Source: Arthrobacter sp. ISL-5
Lineage (GTDB): Bacteria > Actinomycetota > Actinomycetes > Actinomycetales > Micrococcaceae
Length of the DNA: 57,492 nt
Direction: 5' to 3'
Assembly: GCF_018613835.1 (NCBI RefSeq)
Contig: NZ_JAGGPM010000001.1
Span: forward strand, 1 to 57,492
Shown: positions 43,358 to 51,916 of the stretch, in pieces
How positions within the stretch are numbered: position 1 is the stretch's first letter
Layout of the letters: the number at the start of each line of letters is the position of its first letter
Notes under the pieces: model-generated
Seen by the model: only the letters and a program-made list of their open reading frames with translations
Told to the model about the DNA's origin: nothing
Database searches by the model: none
Translations under genes and position numbers: made by a program

Positions 43358-44332
43358 ATGGTGGAGGTTCTGGAGGACGTCGCACGGCGGCTGTACGCGC
43401 TGCCTTTCGACGAGTTCGTGCCCGCACGGACGGTCGCCGCCAAAGACGCCGCAGCCGACCGCCCGCTTTCCCAAGCGATCCGGGAGCTGCCCAAGCCCTC
43501 CGTTGCGGCCTGGGCAGTCAACATGCTGGCACACAACCGGCCCGAGGCTTTGCAGCAGCTCAGCGACCTCGGCCAGACCATGCAGGACGCTCAGGCTTTA
43601 CTCGACGCCGCCGCCCTGCGTGAACTGGCACGCGAGCGGCGGAAGCTCCTTGGCGAGGCGGTGGCGTCCGCCAGGCTTGCTGCTGAGGAGCACGGACGGA
43701 AAATCAGCGGACCCGTGGCCACTGAGGTGGAGGAGACCCTCCGCGCGGCCACCGCCGACCCAGCGGCGGCCGCTGCGGTGCAGAGCGGGATGCTGTTGCG
43801 GGTTCTGTCGGCCGACGGCGTGGATCAGGTTGATCTGGGCGGCGCGGTTGCGGTTCCTGCCGCCCTCGGCGCACGGCCGGCCAGGCCGCGGACCGCGCGC
43901 ACAACTGCCGGACAGGCGTCGACGGCCGGGCGGCCGGCGCCGCCGCACGCATCCGGGCAGTCCGGCGCCCCGCAGAAGCCGCGCCTGCAGGCCGTGCGCG
44001 AGGCACCCCGCCCGCCGTCGCCGTCGGTGCTGGACAAAGCGCTGGCGGCCCTCGCCGAAGCCGAGACGGCGGCCGCGGAAGCTGTCGGCGAGGCGGAGTT
44101 TCGCACGGAGGCGCAGGAGGAGGCGTCTGCGGCGTTCGACCGGCTGACGGCCGCGGTGACCGATGCCCGGAAGCGGCTACAGACACTGGAGGTCTCGCTG
44201 GAAGCGGCACGGAAGGAGCGGGATGTGGCTGCCGCGGAGGCAAAGCAGGCGGCCAGGGCAGCGGAGAAGAGCCAGCGGTCAGCCATGCTGGCGAAGGAAC
44301 GGGTGCTCCGGCTGCGCAACACACCGGACTGA
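43358..44332 (+). CDS. Ala-rich coiled-coil protein of unknown function
   Basis: 324 residues. The N-terminal 160 residues contain ARTVAAKDAAADRPLSQAIRELPKPSVAAWAVNML, a conserved-looking helical domain seen in uncharacterised actinobacterial proteins. A Pro/Ala/Arg-rich linker follows, and the last 110 residues are a long Ala/Glu coiled coil (VTDARKRLQTLEVSLEAARKERD by position 285). ATG 43358 is leaderless. Function unknown. Confidence 0.8.
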   Translation: MVEVLEDVARRLYALPFDEFVPARTVAAKDAAADRPLSQAIRELPKPSVAAWAVNMLAHNRPEALQQLSDLGQTMQDAQALLDAAALRELARERRKLLGEAVASARLAAEEHGRKISGPVATEVEETLRAATADPAAAAAVQSGMLLRVLSADGVDQVDLGGAVAVPAALGARPARPRTARTTAGQASTAGRPAPPHASGQSGAPQKPRLQAVREAPRPPSPSVLDKALAALAEAETAAAEAVGEAEFRTEAQEEASAAFDRLTAAVTDARKRLQTLEVSLEAARKERDVAAAEAKQAARAAEKSQRSAMLAKERVLRLRNTPD

Positions 44333-44377
44333 AGCACGAATAATGTCAGACCCCGGTTGCACCATGGAGTCATGGAA

Positions 44378-44551
44378 ATGAACCAGGAATTCCACGTAAC
44401 GTATTTCGATGCCGACTGCGGGCGGGCCAGGACCGAGGTGTTCGACACCGCCGCGGACGCTGAGCGGTTTGCCAGCCGCAGCATTTCCGGCGAGGACGGC
44501 TGGGCTGTAGTTGATGCCGTGGAGACGCGGCAGGACCGGCTGGCAGCTTAA
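44378..44551 (+). CDS. Small hypothetical protein
   Basis: 57 residues (59 if ATG 44372 is used; GGAG is better spaced for 44378). NQEFHVTYFDADCGRARTEVFDTAADAERFASR reads as a compact alpha/beta protein with one cysteine. The stop codon lies in a 15-nt tandem duplication (44543-44572). Not recognised. Confidence 0.6.
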   Translation: MNQEFHVTYFDADCGRARTEVFDTAADAERFASRSISGEDGWAVVDAVETRQDRLAA

Positions 44552-44572
44552 GAGACTGCAGCTTAAGAGACG
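44543..44572 (+). repeat. 15-nt tandem duplication containing the stop codon
   Basis: GCAGCTTAAGAGACT followed by GCAGCTTAAGAGACG; the in-frame TAA of the small gene is duplicated 15 nt further on. Confidence 0.8.
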
Positions 44573-44575
44573 GCA

Positions 44576-44624
44576 GCCCCGTCCGCGCTGGTGAACAGTG
44601 GGGACTGATCAGCGGGGACGGGGC
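44576..44624. terminator. Probable bidirectional terminator
   Basis: Stem GCCCCGTCC / GGACGGGGC with inner GCTG / CAGC, between the small gene and the convergent aldo/keto reductase gene. Confidence 0.65.
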
Positions 44625-44635
44625 CAGCAGCCAGA

Positions 44636-45481
44636 CTAGGCGAAGTCAGAGACCGCAGGGTCCGGGCCGATCCGCCCGGCACCTTCTGCGGTGCGGTCCA
44701 GGCCGTTGATCGCCTCGACGTCCTCCGCGTCCAGCGTGACGTTCAGGGACTCAAAGTTCTCGCGGATCCGGGACTCCGTGACGGACTTCGGGATGACCAC
44801 GTTCCCGACCGCCATGTGCCAGGCGATAACCACCTGCGCCGGCGTGGCCCCGTGCTTGGCAGCGATGCCGGCGATGATGGGGTCCTCGAGCAGTTCGCCG
44901 CCCTGGCCCAGCGGTGACCAGGCCTGGGTCAGAATGCCCTTGGACGCATGGAACTCCCGGAGCCCCGCCTGGTTGAAGAACGGGTGCAGCTCCACCTGGT
45001 TTATGGCCGGCACCACTCCGGTCTCGTCGATGATGCGCTGGAGACCCTCGACGGTGAAGTTTGAGACGCCGATGGACTTGACCCTGCCGCGCTTCTGAAG
45101 CTCGATCAGTGCCTTCCAGGTGTCCACGTACTTGTCCTGCTTCGGCTGCAGCCAGTGGATCAGGTACAGGTCCAGGGTTTCCAGGCCGAGGCGCTCCATG
45201 GACTCTTCAAAAGCCGCCAGCGTGGATTCGTAGCCCTGGTCCGAGTTCCAGAGTTTGGTGGTGATGAAGATTTCCTCGGGTGACAGTCCGGAGCTGGCGA
45301 TGGCCCGGCCAACACCGGACTCGTTGCCGTAGATCTTGGCCGTGTCGATGTGGCGGAAGCCCGCCTGGAAGGCCTGAAAGACAACCTTCTCGGCGATGTC
45401 GTCTTCAACCTGCCACACGCCGTAGCCGAGCTGGGGAATGGTCTTGCCGTCATTGAATGTCAGTGTTGGTGAAGAAGTCAT
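44636..45481 (-). CDS. Aldo/keto reductase
   Basis: 281 residues. NADPH-dependent reductase of the AKR5 (2,5-diketo-D-gluconate reductase-like) type: GYGVWQVEDD, RHIDTAKIYGNE (Asp and Tyr of the tetrad), TTKLWNSDQGY (Lys), LIHWLQP (His position) and the cofactor segment VIPKSVTESRIRENFESLN. ATG 45481 has no ribosome binding site; CAGGAT 6 nt upstream is a poor TANNNT match. Substrate unknown. Confidence 0.93.
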   Translation of the reverse strand: MTSSPTLTFNDGKTIPQLGYGVWQVEDDIAEKVVFQAFQAGFRHIDTAKIYGNESGVGRAIASSGLSPEEIFITTKLWNSDQGYESTLAAFEESMERLGLETLDLYLIHWLQPKQDKYVDTWKALIELQKRGRVKSIGVSNFTVEGLQRIIDETGVVPAINQVELHPFFNQAGLREFHASKGILTQAWSPLGQGGELLEDPIIAGIAAKHGATPAQVVIAWHMAVGNVVIPKSVTESRIRENFESLNVTLDAEDVEAINGLDRTAEGAGRIGPDPAVSDFA

Positions 45482-45561
45482 CTGCCTATCCTGCCAACAA
45501 TGGGCACACCGGCGCAGCCCCCGCGGCGAGGCTAAGCTAGGCGCTTAATGCCCAGGGCCAG

Positions 45562-46005
45562 TCAGGATTCGGCCAGGAGTCGCTCGGCGTCGGCCACTTG
45601 CTCGAAGACCGTTTCGGCACGGCGCCGCACGGACGCGGCACCCACCGGAACGGGACCGACGGCGAGGCGGAGCATCGCTGCTGCCTCAGCAGTGGCGGCC
45701 AGCGAGTTCCCCGCCTTCGACAGCGCGCGGTGCACACCGGACAGCGCATGCGGAATATCAAGCCCGTCGCTTGGTGAGCGACGCTGTGCCTCGACGCATA
45801 CGCTGCGTACACGGCCGGACAGCTCCGCCAGCTGGTTGGCCACGTCGACGAGCTCCACGTAAAGCTGTTCGTCCTCGACGCCTTCCAACACCTGGTGGTA
45901 GCGGTCCAGACCGCGGTGGAAGCGGTCGTGGGCGCGACGCCACAAGCCCTTGCCGAGTTCGGCGTCGTCTTTCCGCCCTTGCCTGGCGGCCGTGAAAAAG
46001 CCCAA
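45562..46005 (-). CDS. Helical protein of unknown function, coupled to bpa
   Basis: 147 residues, almost entirely helical: WRRAHDRFHRGLDRYHQVLEGVEDEQLYVELVDVANQLAELSGRVRSVCVEAQRR, then SGVHRALSKAGNSLAATAEAAAML. The likely start is TTG 46005, 7 nt after the bpa stop, with AGG just upstream, so it is probably co-translated with the proteasome activator. Family not recognised; the linkage is the main clue. Confidence 0.72.
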   Translation of the reverse strand: MGFFTAARQGRKDDAELGKGLWRRAHDRFHRGLDRYHQVLEGVEDEQLYVELVDVANQLAELSGRVRSVCVEAQRRSPSDGLDIPHALSGVHRALSKAGNSLAATAEAAAMLRLAVGPVPVGAASVRRRAETVFEQVADAERLLAES

Positions 46006-46012
46006 AGATGAC

Positions 46013-46690
46013 CTACAAGTACTGTCCGGGGCCGTGATCGGAATCTTCCTTCCGCCCTGGTTGAGGGGTGCCGGCCGTCGGCTGCGGGGCCTTGGCTCGC
46101 TGCGGCTCGCCGTTCTCGCCGATCACAACGCCGGGTGCAATGACAGTCCCCGGGGGAAGCTGCCGCAGCTGGATTTGGGCCATGGCCTGCTCCCGGGCTG
46201 CGTGCTGGGCGGCAATGGCCGTTTGGATGCCGTGGAACAGGCCTTCCAGCCAGCCGACCAGTTGGGCCTGGGCTATCCGAAGTTCGGCGTCCGACGGCGT
46301 CGCGTTATCCGGGAAGGGCAGGCTGATCCGTTCCAGCTCCGCCACGAGCTCAGGCGCCAGGCCGTCCTCGAGTTCCTTGATGGAGCGCTCGTGGATCTCC
46401 GCCAGGCGGCCCCGCGCGGCGTCGTCCAGGGGCGCTGCCTTCACCTCTTCCAGCAACTGCCGGATCATGGTGCCGATCCGCATCACTTTGGCGGGCTCAT
46501 CCACCAGGTCCTGCAGGCTGGCTCCCTTGGGCTTGGCCGGCTCCGAGGGCGTGTGGCCCTCCGCCGGGACAGCATCCCCGTCAAGGGTTGTGCCCTCCAC
46601 GGGTACGTCGTCGTTTGACTGGAACCCGCCCTGCGGGGCAGTACCGGCATCTTCGGCCGCCCGAGGTTGAGTGTCTTTCGGATCGCTCAT
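46013..46690 (-). CDS. bpa: Bacterial proteasome activator (Bpa/PafE)
   Basis: 225 residues. The central helical domain (about 60-175: DLVDEPAKVMRIGTMIRQLLEEVK, ARGRLAEIHERSIKELEDGLAPELV, LVGWLEGLFHGIQTAI) matches the DUF2587/Bpa fold, which forms a twelve-membered ring on the 20S proteasome. The C-terminus is GQYL, the established proteasome-docking motif. N- and C-terminal regions are disordered. Acts without ATP. No proteasome gene is in the window. Confidence 0.92.
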   Translation of the reverse strand: MSDPKDTQPRAAEDAGTAPQGGFQSNDDVPVEGTTLDGDAVPAEGHTPSEPAKPKGASLQDLVDEPAKVMRIGTMIRQLLEEVKAAPLDDAARGRLAEIHERSIKELEDGLAPELVAELERISLPFPDNATPSDAELRIAQAQLVGWLEGLFHGIQTAIAAQHAAREQAMAQIQLRQLPPGTVIAPGVVIGENGEPQRAKAPQPTAGTPQPGRKEDSDHGPGQYL

Positions 46691-46728
46691 GCGTTCATAC
46701 TCTCACGAGCCCGGAATGCGGAGTCCAG

Positions 46729-47204
46729 TCAATGAAGCTCCTTGACCAGGATTTCGCCTTCATCGGCAACGAAACCGCATTTGCCGTAAAAACCCACGGC
46801 GTAGGTGCTGGCCGGGACCCACACTTCCGCCACTCCGTTCTCCTTCATCCACGCTTCCATCGCCGCCACCATGGCCCGCCCGATCCCCCGCCGGCGCCAG
46901 TCCGCATGCGTCCCCATCTCCATCAGCAGCAGTTCGGCCCAAGGGCCGGCAGTCCGGCGGCGCTGCACGTAGCAATGCAGGAATCCGACCACCCGACCGC
47001 CGGCCTCGGCCAGCCAAAGAGCACCGAGGGGTCCGCCAGAAAGTCCCGGGCGCCGTCGGACGTCAGCGCGCCCGACGGCTCCGTGGCTGGATCCTCGTCA
47101 AAGAGGTTGTCACGTTCCGCAAGCGCGTTCAGCGCTGCGGCGTCGTCCGGTCCGATCCGCCGGATCAAGACCCCGGCGGGCACGGCCGCCAACGTCAGCA
47201 GCAC
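46729..47204 (-). pseudogene. GNAT acetyltransferase with a one-base frameshift
   Basis: The N-terminal half (VLIRRIGPDDAAALNALAERD) and the C-terminal half (VGFLHCYVQRR, WRRRGIGRAMVAAMEAW acetyl-CoA loop, AVGFYGKCGF) of one GNAT enzyme lie in different frames. Adding one base to the A run at 47016-47018 would join them through LFWLAEAGGRVVGFL, a normal GNAT strand. The start at GTG 47204 overlaps the ybdD stop by 10 nt. Real decay or a homopolymer base-calling error cannot be separated here. Confidence 0.82.
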
Positions 47205-47386
47205 CTGCCCTGCGGGTTGGTGTCCTGGCGGTCCGTCCTGTCCCGCCAGAATTCCCGCTCGGTCATGGGCGGCGCCTGGTGGCCGGAGGCGGCGTGGTGC
47301 TCCAGGTATTTCTGGTACGCGTCCGCCCCCATCACGCCGCCGAGATAGCGGGCGAAGCCCCGGAACCCTTCGAGAATCGTGTTCAT
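47195..47386 (-). CDS. ybdD: YbdD/YjiX-family small protein
   Basis: 63 residues: RYLGGVMGADAYQKYLEHH and PMTEREFWRDRTDRQDTNPQGRCC are the hallmarks of the DUF466 family that accompanies CstA peptide or pyruvate transporters. It begins 13 nt after the cstA stop and ends inside the acetyltransferase gene. Probably a transporter accessory subunit. Confidence 0.92.
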   Translation of the reverse strand: MNTILEGFRGFARYLGGVMGADAYQKYLEHHAASGHQAPPMTEREFWRDRTDRQDTNPQGRCC

Positions 47387-47399
47387 GACCAGATCCGCA

Positions 47400-49700
47400 T
47401 CAGTGGTGCGCGGGCTTTTCGAGCCGCAGCTCCGCAGGGAGTTTGTTCCATTCGGCCATCAGTTCCCGCTCCGCCGCCGTGGGAATGAACCCAGCCGGCG
47501 CGTAGCCCCGGGACGGCACGGCCGGGTCCTCGTGGTCCTTGTGGGCAACGCCGGCACGTTCATGGCGGAACGCCTTCGACGTGGCGATCAGCGCCGTGAT
47601 GATGACGATGATGCTCAGGACCACGAAAATCACCGACAGCCAGCCCTGGATCATGGTGTTGCGGACCACGGCCTCCATAGCAGCCACGGTCTTGGCGGTT
47701 CCGAACTCCGTCTTGCCGTCCGCCAGGGCCTTGGAGAAGGCTGCGTTGTTGGCGAAGTAGCCCACGGCCGGGACGGGCGAGAAGATCTTCTGGAAGCTCG
47801 CGGTGATGGTCACAACGGCCGCGAACGCCAGCGGCAGGGCCACAATCCAGAGGTACTTGAATGAGGCCCGCCTGGCTGCGATGGCCAGGCAGACGGACAG
47901 GGCGATGGCGGCGAGCAGCTGGTTGGCGATGCCGAACAGCGGGAACAGCGTGTTGATGCCGCCCAGCGGGTCGGTGACGCCCATCAGCAGCACCGCGCCC
48001 CAGGCACAGACCATGACAGCCGTGCAGAGCCAGGCCCCCGGCCGCCAGGAGTGTTCCTTGAACTTGGGCACGAAGTTGCCGATCGAGTCCTGCAGCATGA
48101 AGCGGGCCACGCGGGTGCCGGCGTCCACGGCGGTCAGGATGAACAGCGCCTCGAACATGATGGCGAAGTGGTACCAGAACGCCATCATGGCCGTGCCGCC
48201 GATGAACTGCTGCATGATATGGGCAAGTCCGACGGCAAGCGTGGGCGCACCGCCGGTCCGGGAGACAATGCTCTCTTCGCCGACGTTGGCCGCCGTCTGC
48301 GACAGGAGGTCCGGGGTGAGGTTCACACCGGCAAGACCCAGGCTGTTGACCCAAGTAGCAGCAGTTTCCACCGTGCCGCCGGTCAGGGCGGCCGGGGAGT
48401 TCATGGCGAAGTACAGACCGCGGTCGATCGAGATGGCAGCGACGAGGGCCATGATGGCCACGAAGGACTCCATCAGCATGCCGCCGTAGCCGATGAGGCG
48501 GGTCTGGCGTTCCTTTTCGATCAGCTTCGGTGTGGTGCCGGAGGAGATCAGGGCGTGGAAGCCAGACAGCGCGCCGCAGGCAATCGTGACGAACAGGAAC
48601 GGGAACAGGGCCCCGGGGAACACCGGCCCGTTCTCCCGGCTCGCAAACTCGCTGAAGGCCGGAACGGTGATTTCCGGGCGGACCACAATGATGGCCAGCG
48701 CCAGCATGACGATCACGCCGATCTTCATGAACGTGGAGAGGTAGTCGCGCGGAGCAAGGAGGAGCCAGACGGGCAGGATCGCGGCGATGAAACCGTAGAA
48801 GATGAGGCCCCAGGCGATGGTGACCTTGTCCAGGTGGAAGAAGGCCGCACCCCACTCGGTGTCCGCGACAAGGCCGCCGCCGATGATGGCGGCCATGAGC
48901 AGGACGAAGCCGATCAGGGAAACTTCCAAGACCTTCCCGGGCCGGATGAAGCGCAGGTACACGCCCATGAAGAGGGCGATCGGAATGGTCATCCCCACGG
49001 AGAAGACGCCCCACGGGCTTTCACCGAGGGCGTTTACGACGACGAGCGCGAGGATGGCGACGATGATCACCATGATGAGCAGCGTGGCGATGAGGGCGGC
49101 GGTGCCGCCGATCACGCCGAGTTCCTCACGGGCCATCTGGCCCAGCGAGCGGCCGCCCCGGCGCATGGAGAAGAACAGGACCAGGTAGTCCTGCACGGCA
49201 CCTGCCAGCACGACGCCGATGATGATCCAGATAGTGCCGGGCAGGTAGCCCATCTGGGCCGCGATGACAGGGCCCACCAGCGGCCCGGCGCCTGCGATGG
49301 CGGCAAAGTGATGGCCGAACAGGACGTTGCGGTCCGTGCGGACGTAGTCCTTGCCATCTGCCTTATATTCGGCCGGAGTGGCGCGGCGGTCGTTGGGCCT
49401 GGTGATGTAGCGTTCGATCACCTTGGAGTAGAAGCGGTAGCCGATGAGGTACGTGCAGACCGAGGCAAACACGAACCAGATTGCGTTGACCGTTTCACCC
49501 CGGATGATCGCGAGCATGAACCATGCCACGCCGCCCACCAGCGCAATCGCCGCCCAGATCGCAATCTTCGCGGGCGTCCACGTACTCTCTTCGGCTTCGC
49601 GGACGGCTTCGTCCACGGCGGTCGGCGGCAGCGATGGATCCGGCGTCAGTTCCAGATCCTCGTCCGTCGTCCGAGCCCTGCCGCCAGGCATGCTGCTCAT
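47400..49700 (-). CDS. cstA: Carbon starvation protein CstA (transporter)
   Basis: 766 residues with about 16 to 18 membrane helices. NVLFGHHFAAIAGAGPLVGPVIAAQMGYLP by position 130, SGFHALISSGTTPKLIE and GGTAMMAFWYHFAIMFEALFILTAVDAGTR are CstA signatures. A polar 45-residue N-terminal tail precedes the first helix. In enteric bacteria CstA takes up peptides or pyruvate in starvation. ATG 49700 follows AAGGAGGA. First gene of a cstA-ybdD-acetyltransferase unit. Confidence 0.95.
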   Translation of the reverse strand: MSSMPGGRARTTDEDLELTPDPSLPPTAVDEAVREAEESTWTPAKIAIWAAIALVGGVAWFMLAIIRGETVNAIWFVFASVCTYLIGYRFYSKVIERYITRPNDRRATPAEYKADGKDYVRTDRNVLFGHHFAAIAGAGPLVGPVIAAQMGYLPGTIWIIIGVVLAGAVQDYLVLFFSMRRGGRSLGQMAREELGVIGGTAALIATLLIMVIIVAILALVVVNALGESPWGVFSVGMTIPIALFMGVYLRFIRPGKVLEVSLIGFVLLMAAIIGGGLVADTEWGAAFFHLDKVTIAWGLIFYGFIAAILPVWLLLAPRDYLSTFMKIGVIVMLALAIIVVRPEITVPAFSEFASRENGPVFPGALFPFLFVTIACGALSGFHALISSGTTPKLIEKERQTRLIGYGGMLMESFVAIMALVAAISIDRGLYFAMNSPAALTGGTVETAATWVNSLGLAGVNLTPDLLSQTAANVGEESIVSRTGGAPTLAVGLAHIMQQFIGGTAMMAFWYHFAIMFEALFILTAVDAGTRVARFMLQDSIGNFVPKFKEHSWRPGAWLCTAVMVCAWGAVLLMGVTDPLGGINTLFPLFGIANQLLAAIALSVCLAIAARRASFKYLWIVALPLAFAAVVTITASFQKIFSPVPAVGYFANNAAFSKALADGKTEFGTAKTVAAMEAVVRNTMIQGWLSVIFVVLSIIVIITALIATSKAFRHERAGVAHKDHEDPAVPSRGYAPAGFIPTAAERELMAEWNKLPAELRLEKPAHH

Positions 49701-49881
49701 GTCTCCTCCTTGAGATTAAAAAATGTGACAACCCCCTGAAGCGCACCCTACCAACGGGTGCCAACAATCGAAACGCACAATTGCAAGACGCCGCCGGACG
49801 AAGCGCCGAGCGGTGCAGCCGAAGCGGTGAACGGGAGGTGTTGCGGCCGCTCCATGTCACGGTGCCAGGCCGGAAAGCCGC

Positions 49882-49947
49882 GCCCCGGCCGAAGGTCCGG
49901 CTCACCTTGGCGAGCTCCAGGACCTGCCGCGGCCCCTGGACGCTCAC
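49882..49947 (-). pseudogene. 5' remnant of an ABC transporter ATPase gene
   Basis: About 22 codons (SVQGPRQVLELAKVSRTFGRG) look like the start of an ABC ATPase, where VLEL..VSRTFG leads to the Walker A loop. After that the frame loses all resemblance and no Walker motifs follow. GTG 49947 overlaps the padR stop as GTGA, the coupling expected of an intact operon. The rest of the transporter appears deleted. Confidence 0.6.
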
Positions 49948-50558
49948 CGCCGTGTCTCCGCGTTGAGCGGGGCGGCCTCTTCCACAGTGACCCCGTTGGA
50001 TGCCTTGCGTACTGCGCTGTTCGTGCCGGCCGTCTGCGAGAGCTGGACCATGCGGGCTTCGCAGAGATCCAGCCAGCGGACCTCCGCCTCGGTCTGGAAT
50101 ATCAGCGAATCCAGCACCAGCAGCCAGGCCGTGTCGCCCGGGCGCTGGCTGGCGGCCGTGTCACGCCGGGACTTCGTGTAGTCCTGCAGGGCCCGCATGG
50201 AGGCAACGCGTTGCGCCTGGATGATGGAGGCCACGTCCACGCCGGGCAGCGTGACGGCGAGCGCCAGTTTGATGGCGAGCTCGTTCCGCGGCGGGTTGCT
50301 CCGCTCCACCGGCGAGGCGAACCAGCCCTGGACCTCGGCCTTGCCGGCGGCCGTAATGCTGTAGACCACGTGGCCTTCGCCGTCGCCGCCGTCGTTACTG
50401 ACCCGGCCGTCGCGCTCGAGGCGGTCCAGTGTGGTGTAGACCTGCCCGATGTTGAGCGGCCAGGTGGACCCGGTGCGGTCCTCGAATTCGACCCTGAGCT
50501 GGTAGCCGTAACGCGGCTGGTCCTGCAGCAGGGCGAGGAGGCTGTGGCGGATGGACAT
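49944..50558 (-). CDS. PadR-family transcriptional regulator
   Basis: 204 residues. The N-terminal winged helix is typical: IRHSLLALLQDQPRYGYQLRVEFEDRTG, NIGQVYTTLDRLERDGRV and VYSITAAGKAEVQGWF. The C-terminal helical part resembles the Vir_act dimerisation domain. ATG 50558 has AAGGAG upstream. It probably controls the transporter gene of which only the 5' end remains, and itself through the inverted repeat at 50581-50619. Confidence 0.92.
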   Translation of the reverse strand: MSIRHSLLALLQDQPRYGYQLRVEFEDRTGSTWPLNIGQVYTTLDRLERDGRVSNDGGDGEGHVVYSITAAGKAEVQGWFASPVERSNPPRNELAIKLALAVTLPGVDVASIIQAQRVASMRALQDYTKSRRDTAASQRPGDTAWLLVLDSLIFQTEAEVRWLDLCEARMVQLSQTAGTNSAVRKASNGVTVEEAAPLNAETRR

Positions 50559-50580
50559 GTTGCTCCTTGGTTAGGAAGGC

Positions 50581-50619
50581 CGCGGTATGCACAAGCCCTC
50601 AAGACCAGTGCATACCGCG
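50581..50619. promoter_or_regulatory. PadR operator candidate
   Basis: Perfect 11-bp inverted repeat CGCGGTATGCA (50581-50591) and TGCATACCGCG (50609-50619), 23 bp upstream of padR. A third related half-site, CGGGTATGCA, lies at 50660-50669. Confidence 0.65.
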
Positions 50620-50707
50620 TATATGCCGAGCCTAGCCGCATCGTCCGGACATGGCAATACCGGGTATGCAAAACTGTGGTTCTTGCCGGGAAACCGGCGT
50701 GCGCCTG

Positions 50708-51691
50708 CTACATGACCAGCAGGATCTTGCCCACGTGCTCGCCGGAGTCGAAGTACTCATGGGCCGCCCTGACCTGGTCCAGCGGAAACGTCTTCGCCAC
50801 GAGCGGGTGGATCCGCCCTTCGGTGATAAGGGGCCAGACGGAGTCCCGGACAGCCGTCATGATCACGCCCTTCTCCTCGACCGGCCTGGGCCTGAGCGCT
50901 GTGGCGACGACGGCAGCGCGTTTCCGCAGCAACTGCCCCAGGTCCAGCTCGCCCTTGGCTCCGCCCTGCAGCCCGATGACGATGAGGCGGCCGTAGTCTG
51001 CAAGGGCATCGATGTTCTGCTGCAGGTACTTGGCTCCCACGACATCCAGGATCACGTCCGCGCCCTTGCCGCCGTTCTGGGCCCGGAGGCTCTCGGCGAA
51101 ATCCTCCTCGGCATAGTTGATGGCGATGTCGGCCCCGAGGAAGGCTTTGGCGGTGCTGACTTTCTCCTCGGTACCGGCCGTGGTGGCCACGGTTGCACCG
51201 ATTGCCCTCGCGAACTGGATGGCCATGGTGCCGATTCCGCCGGTGGCGCCGTGGATCAGGACGGTCTCGCCGGCCTGCAGCTGTGCGGTCATGATGAGGT
51301 TCGAGTACACGGTCGCGGCCACCTCCGGGAGGGCCGCCGCGGTAACCAGGTCAACGCCGTCGGGAATCCGCACTACCTGCTCCGAGCGGACCGCGACCTG
51401 CTGCGCATAGCCGCCGCCCGCCAGCAGAGCCACCACCTTGTCTCCGATGGAGAACGGCTTGGTGACTCCCGGACCGAATCCGGCGATGCGTCCGGAGACT
51501 TCCAGGCCCGGAATTTCCGAGGCGCCGGGAGGCGGCGGGTAGAAGCCCTTGCGCTGATGCACGTCGGCGCGGTTCAGTCCCGCTGCCACGACGTCGATCA
51601 GCACCTCGCCCTCGCCCGGAACGGGGGCGGGCACGTCACGGATTTCCAGCTTTTCGGGCCCGCCCGGCTCCGAGATGTAGACGGCTTTCAT
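50708..51691 (-). CDS. NAD(P)H-quinone oxidoreductase (zeta-crystallin/PIG3 type)
   Basis: 327 residues. A zinc-free MDR-superfamily reductase: KAVYISEPGGPEKLEI N-terminus, GLNRADVHQRKGFYPPPPG, and the cofactor loop LIHGATGGIGTMAIQFARAIGA. No structural zinc cysteines. Reduces quinones or enones with NADPH. ATG 51691 is chosen because GGGAG lies 6 nt upstream; the 12 extra upstream codons look non-coding. Confidence 0.93.
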   Translation of the reverse strand: MKAVYISEPGGPEKLEIRDVPAPVPGEGEVLIDVVAAGLNRADVHQRKGFYPPPPGASEIPGLEVSGRIAGFGPGVTKPFSIGDKVVALLAGGGYAQQVAVRSEQVVRIPDGVDLVTAAALPEVAATVYSNLIMTAQLQAGETVLIHGATGGIGTMAIQFARAIGATVATTAGTEEKVSTAKAFLGADIAINYAEEDFAESLRAQNGGKGADVILDVVGAKYLQQNIDALADYGRLIVIGLQGGAKGELDLGQLLRKRAAVVATALRPRPVEEKGVIMTAVRDSVWPLITEGRIHPLVAKTFPLDQVRAAHEYFDSGEHVGKILLVM

Positions 51692-51804
51692 GGAGAACTC
51701 CCGATTTCCTAGCTGATTACTGCCCAAAAATAGTGTGCACCGGCAGCAACCGCCACACTCCGGTTTTTGTTGCAGCCAACTGCCTATGAAACACTACTAG
51801 TTAG

Positions 51805-51892
51805 GGAAGGTTGTCCGAGCGGCCGAAGGAGCTGGTCTTGAAAACCAGTGTGCGGTAACCCCGTACCAAGAGTTCGAATCTCTTACCTTCCG
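51805..51892 (+). tRNA. tRNA-Ser(TGA)
   Basis: 88 nt with the long variable arm of serine tRNAs. Acceptor GGAAGGT / ACCTTCC, anticodon stem CTGGT / ACCAG with loop CTTGAAA (anticodon TGA, 51839-51841), T arm AGAG-TTCGAAT-CTCT. Discriminator G, no encoded CCA. Confidence 0.95.
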
Positions 51893-51916
51893 CGCAGTGC
51901 AGTCAGAGCACAAAGT

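Noticed and set aside
48051..49739. 562-residue plus-strand reading frame
   Set aside because: Antisense to cstA; Asp/His/Gly-rich with no recognisable domain.
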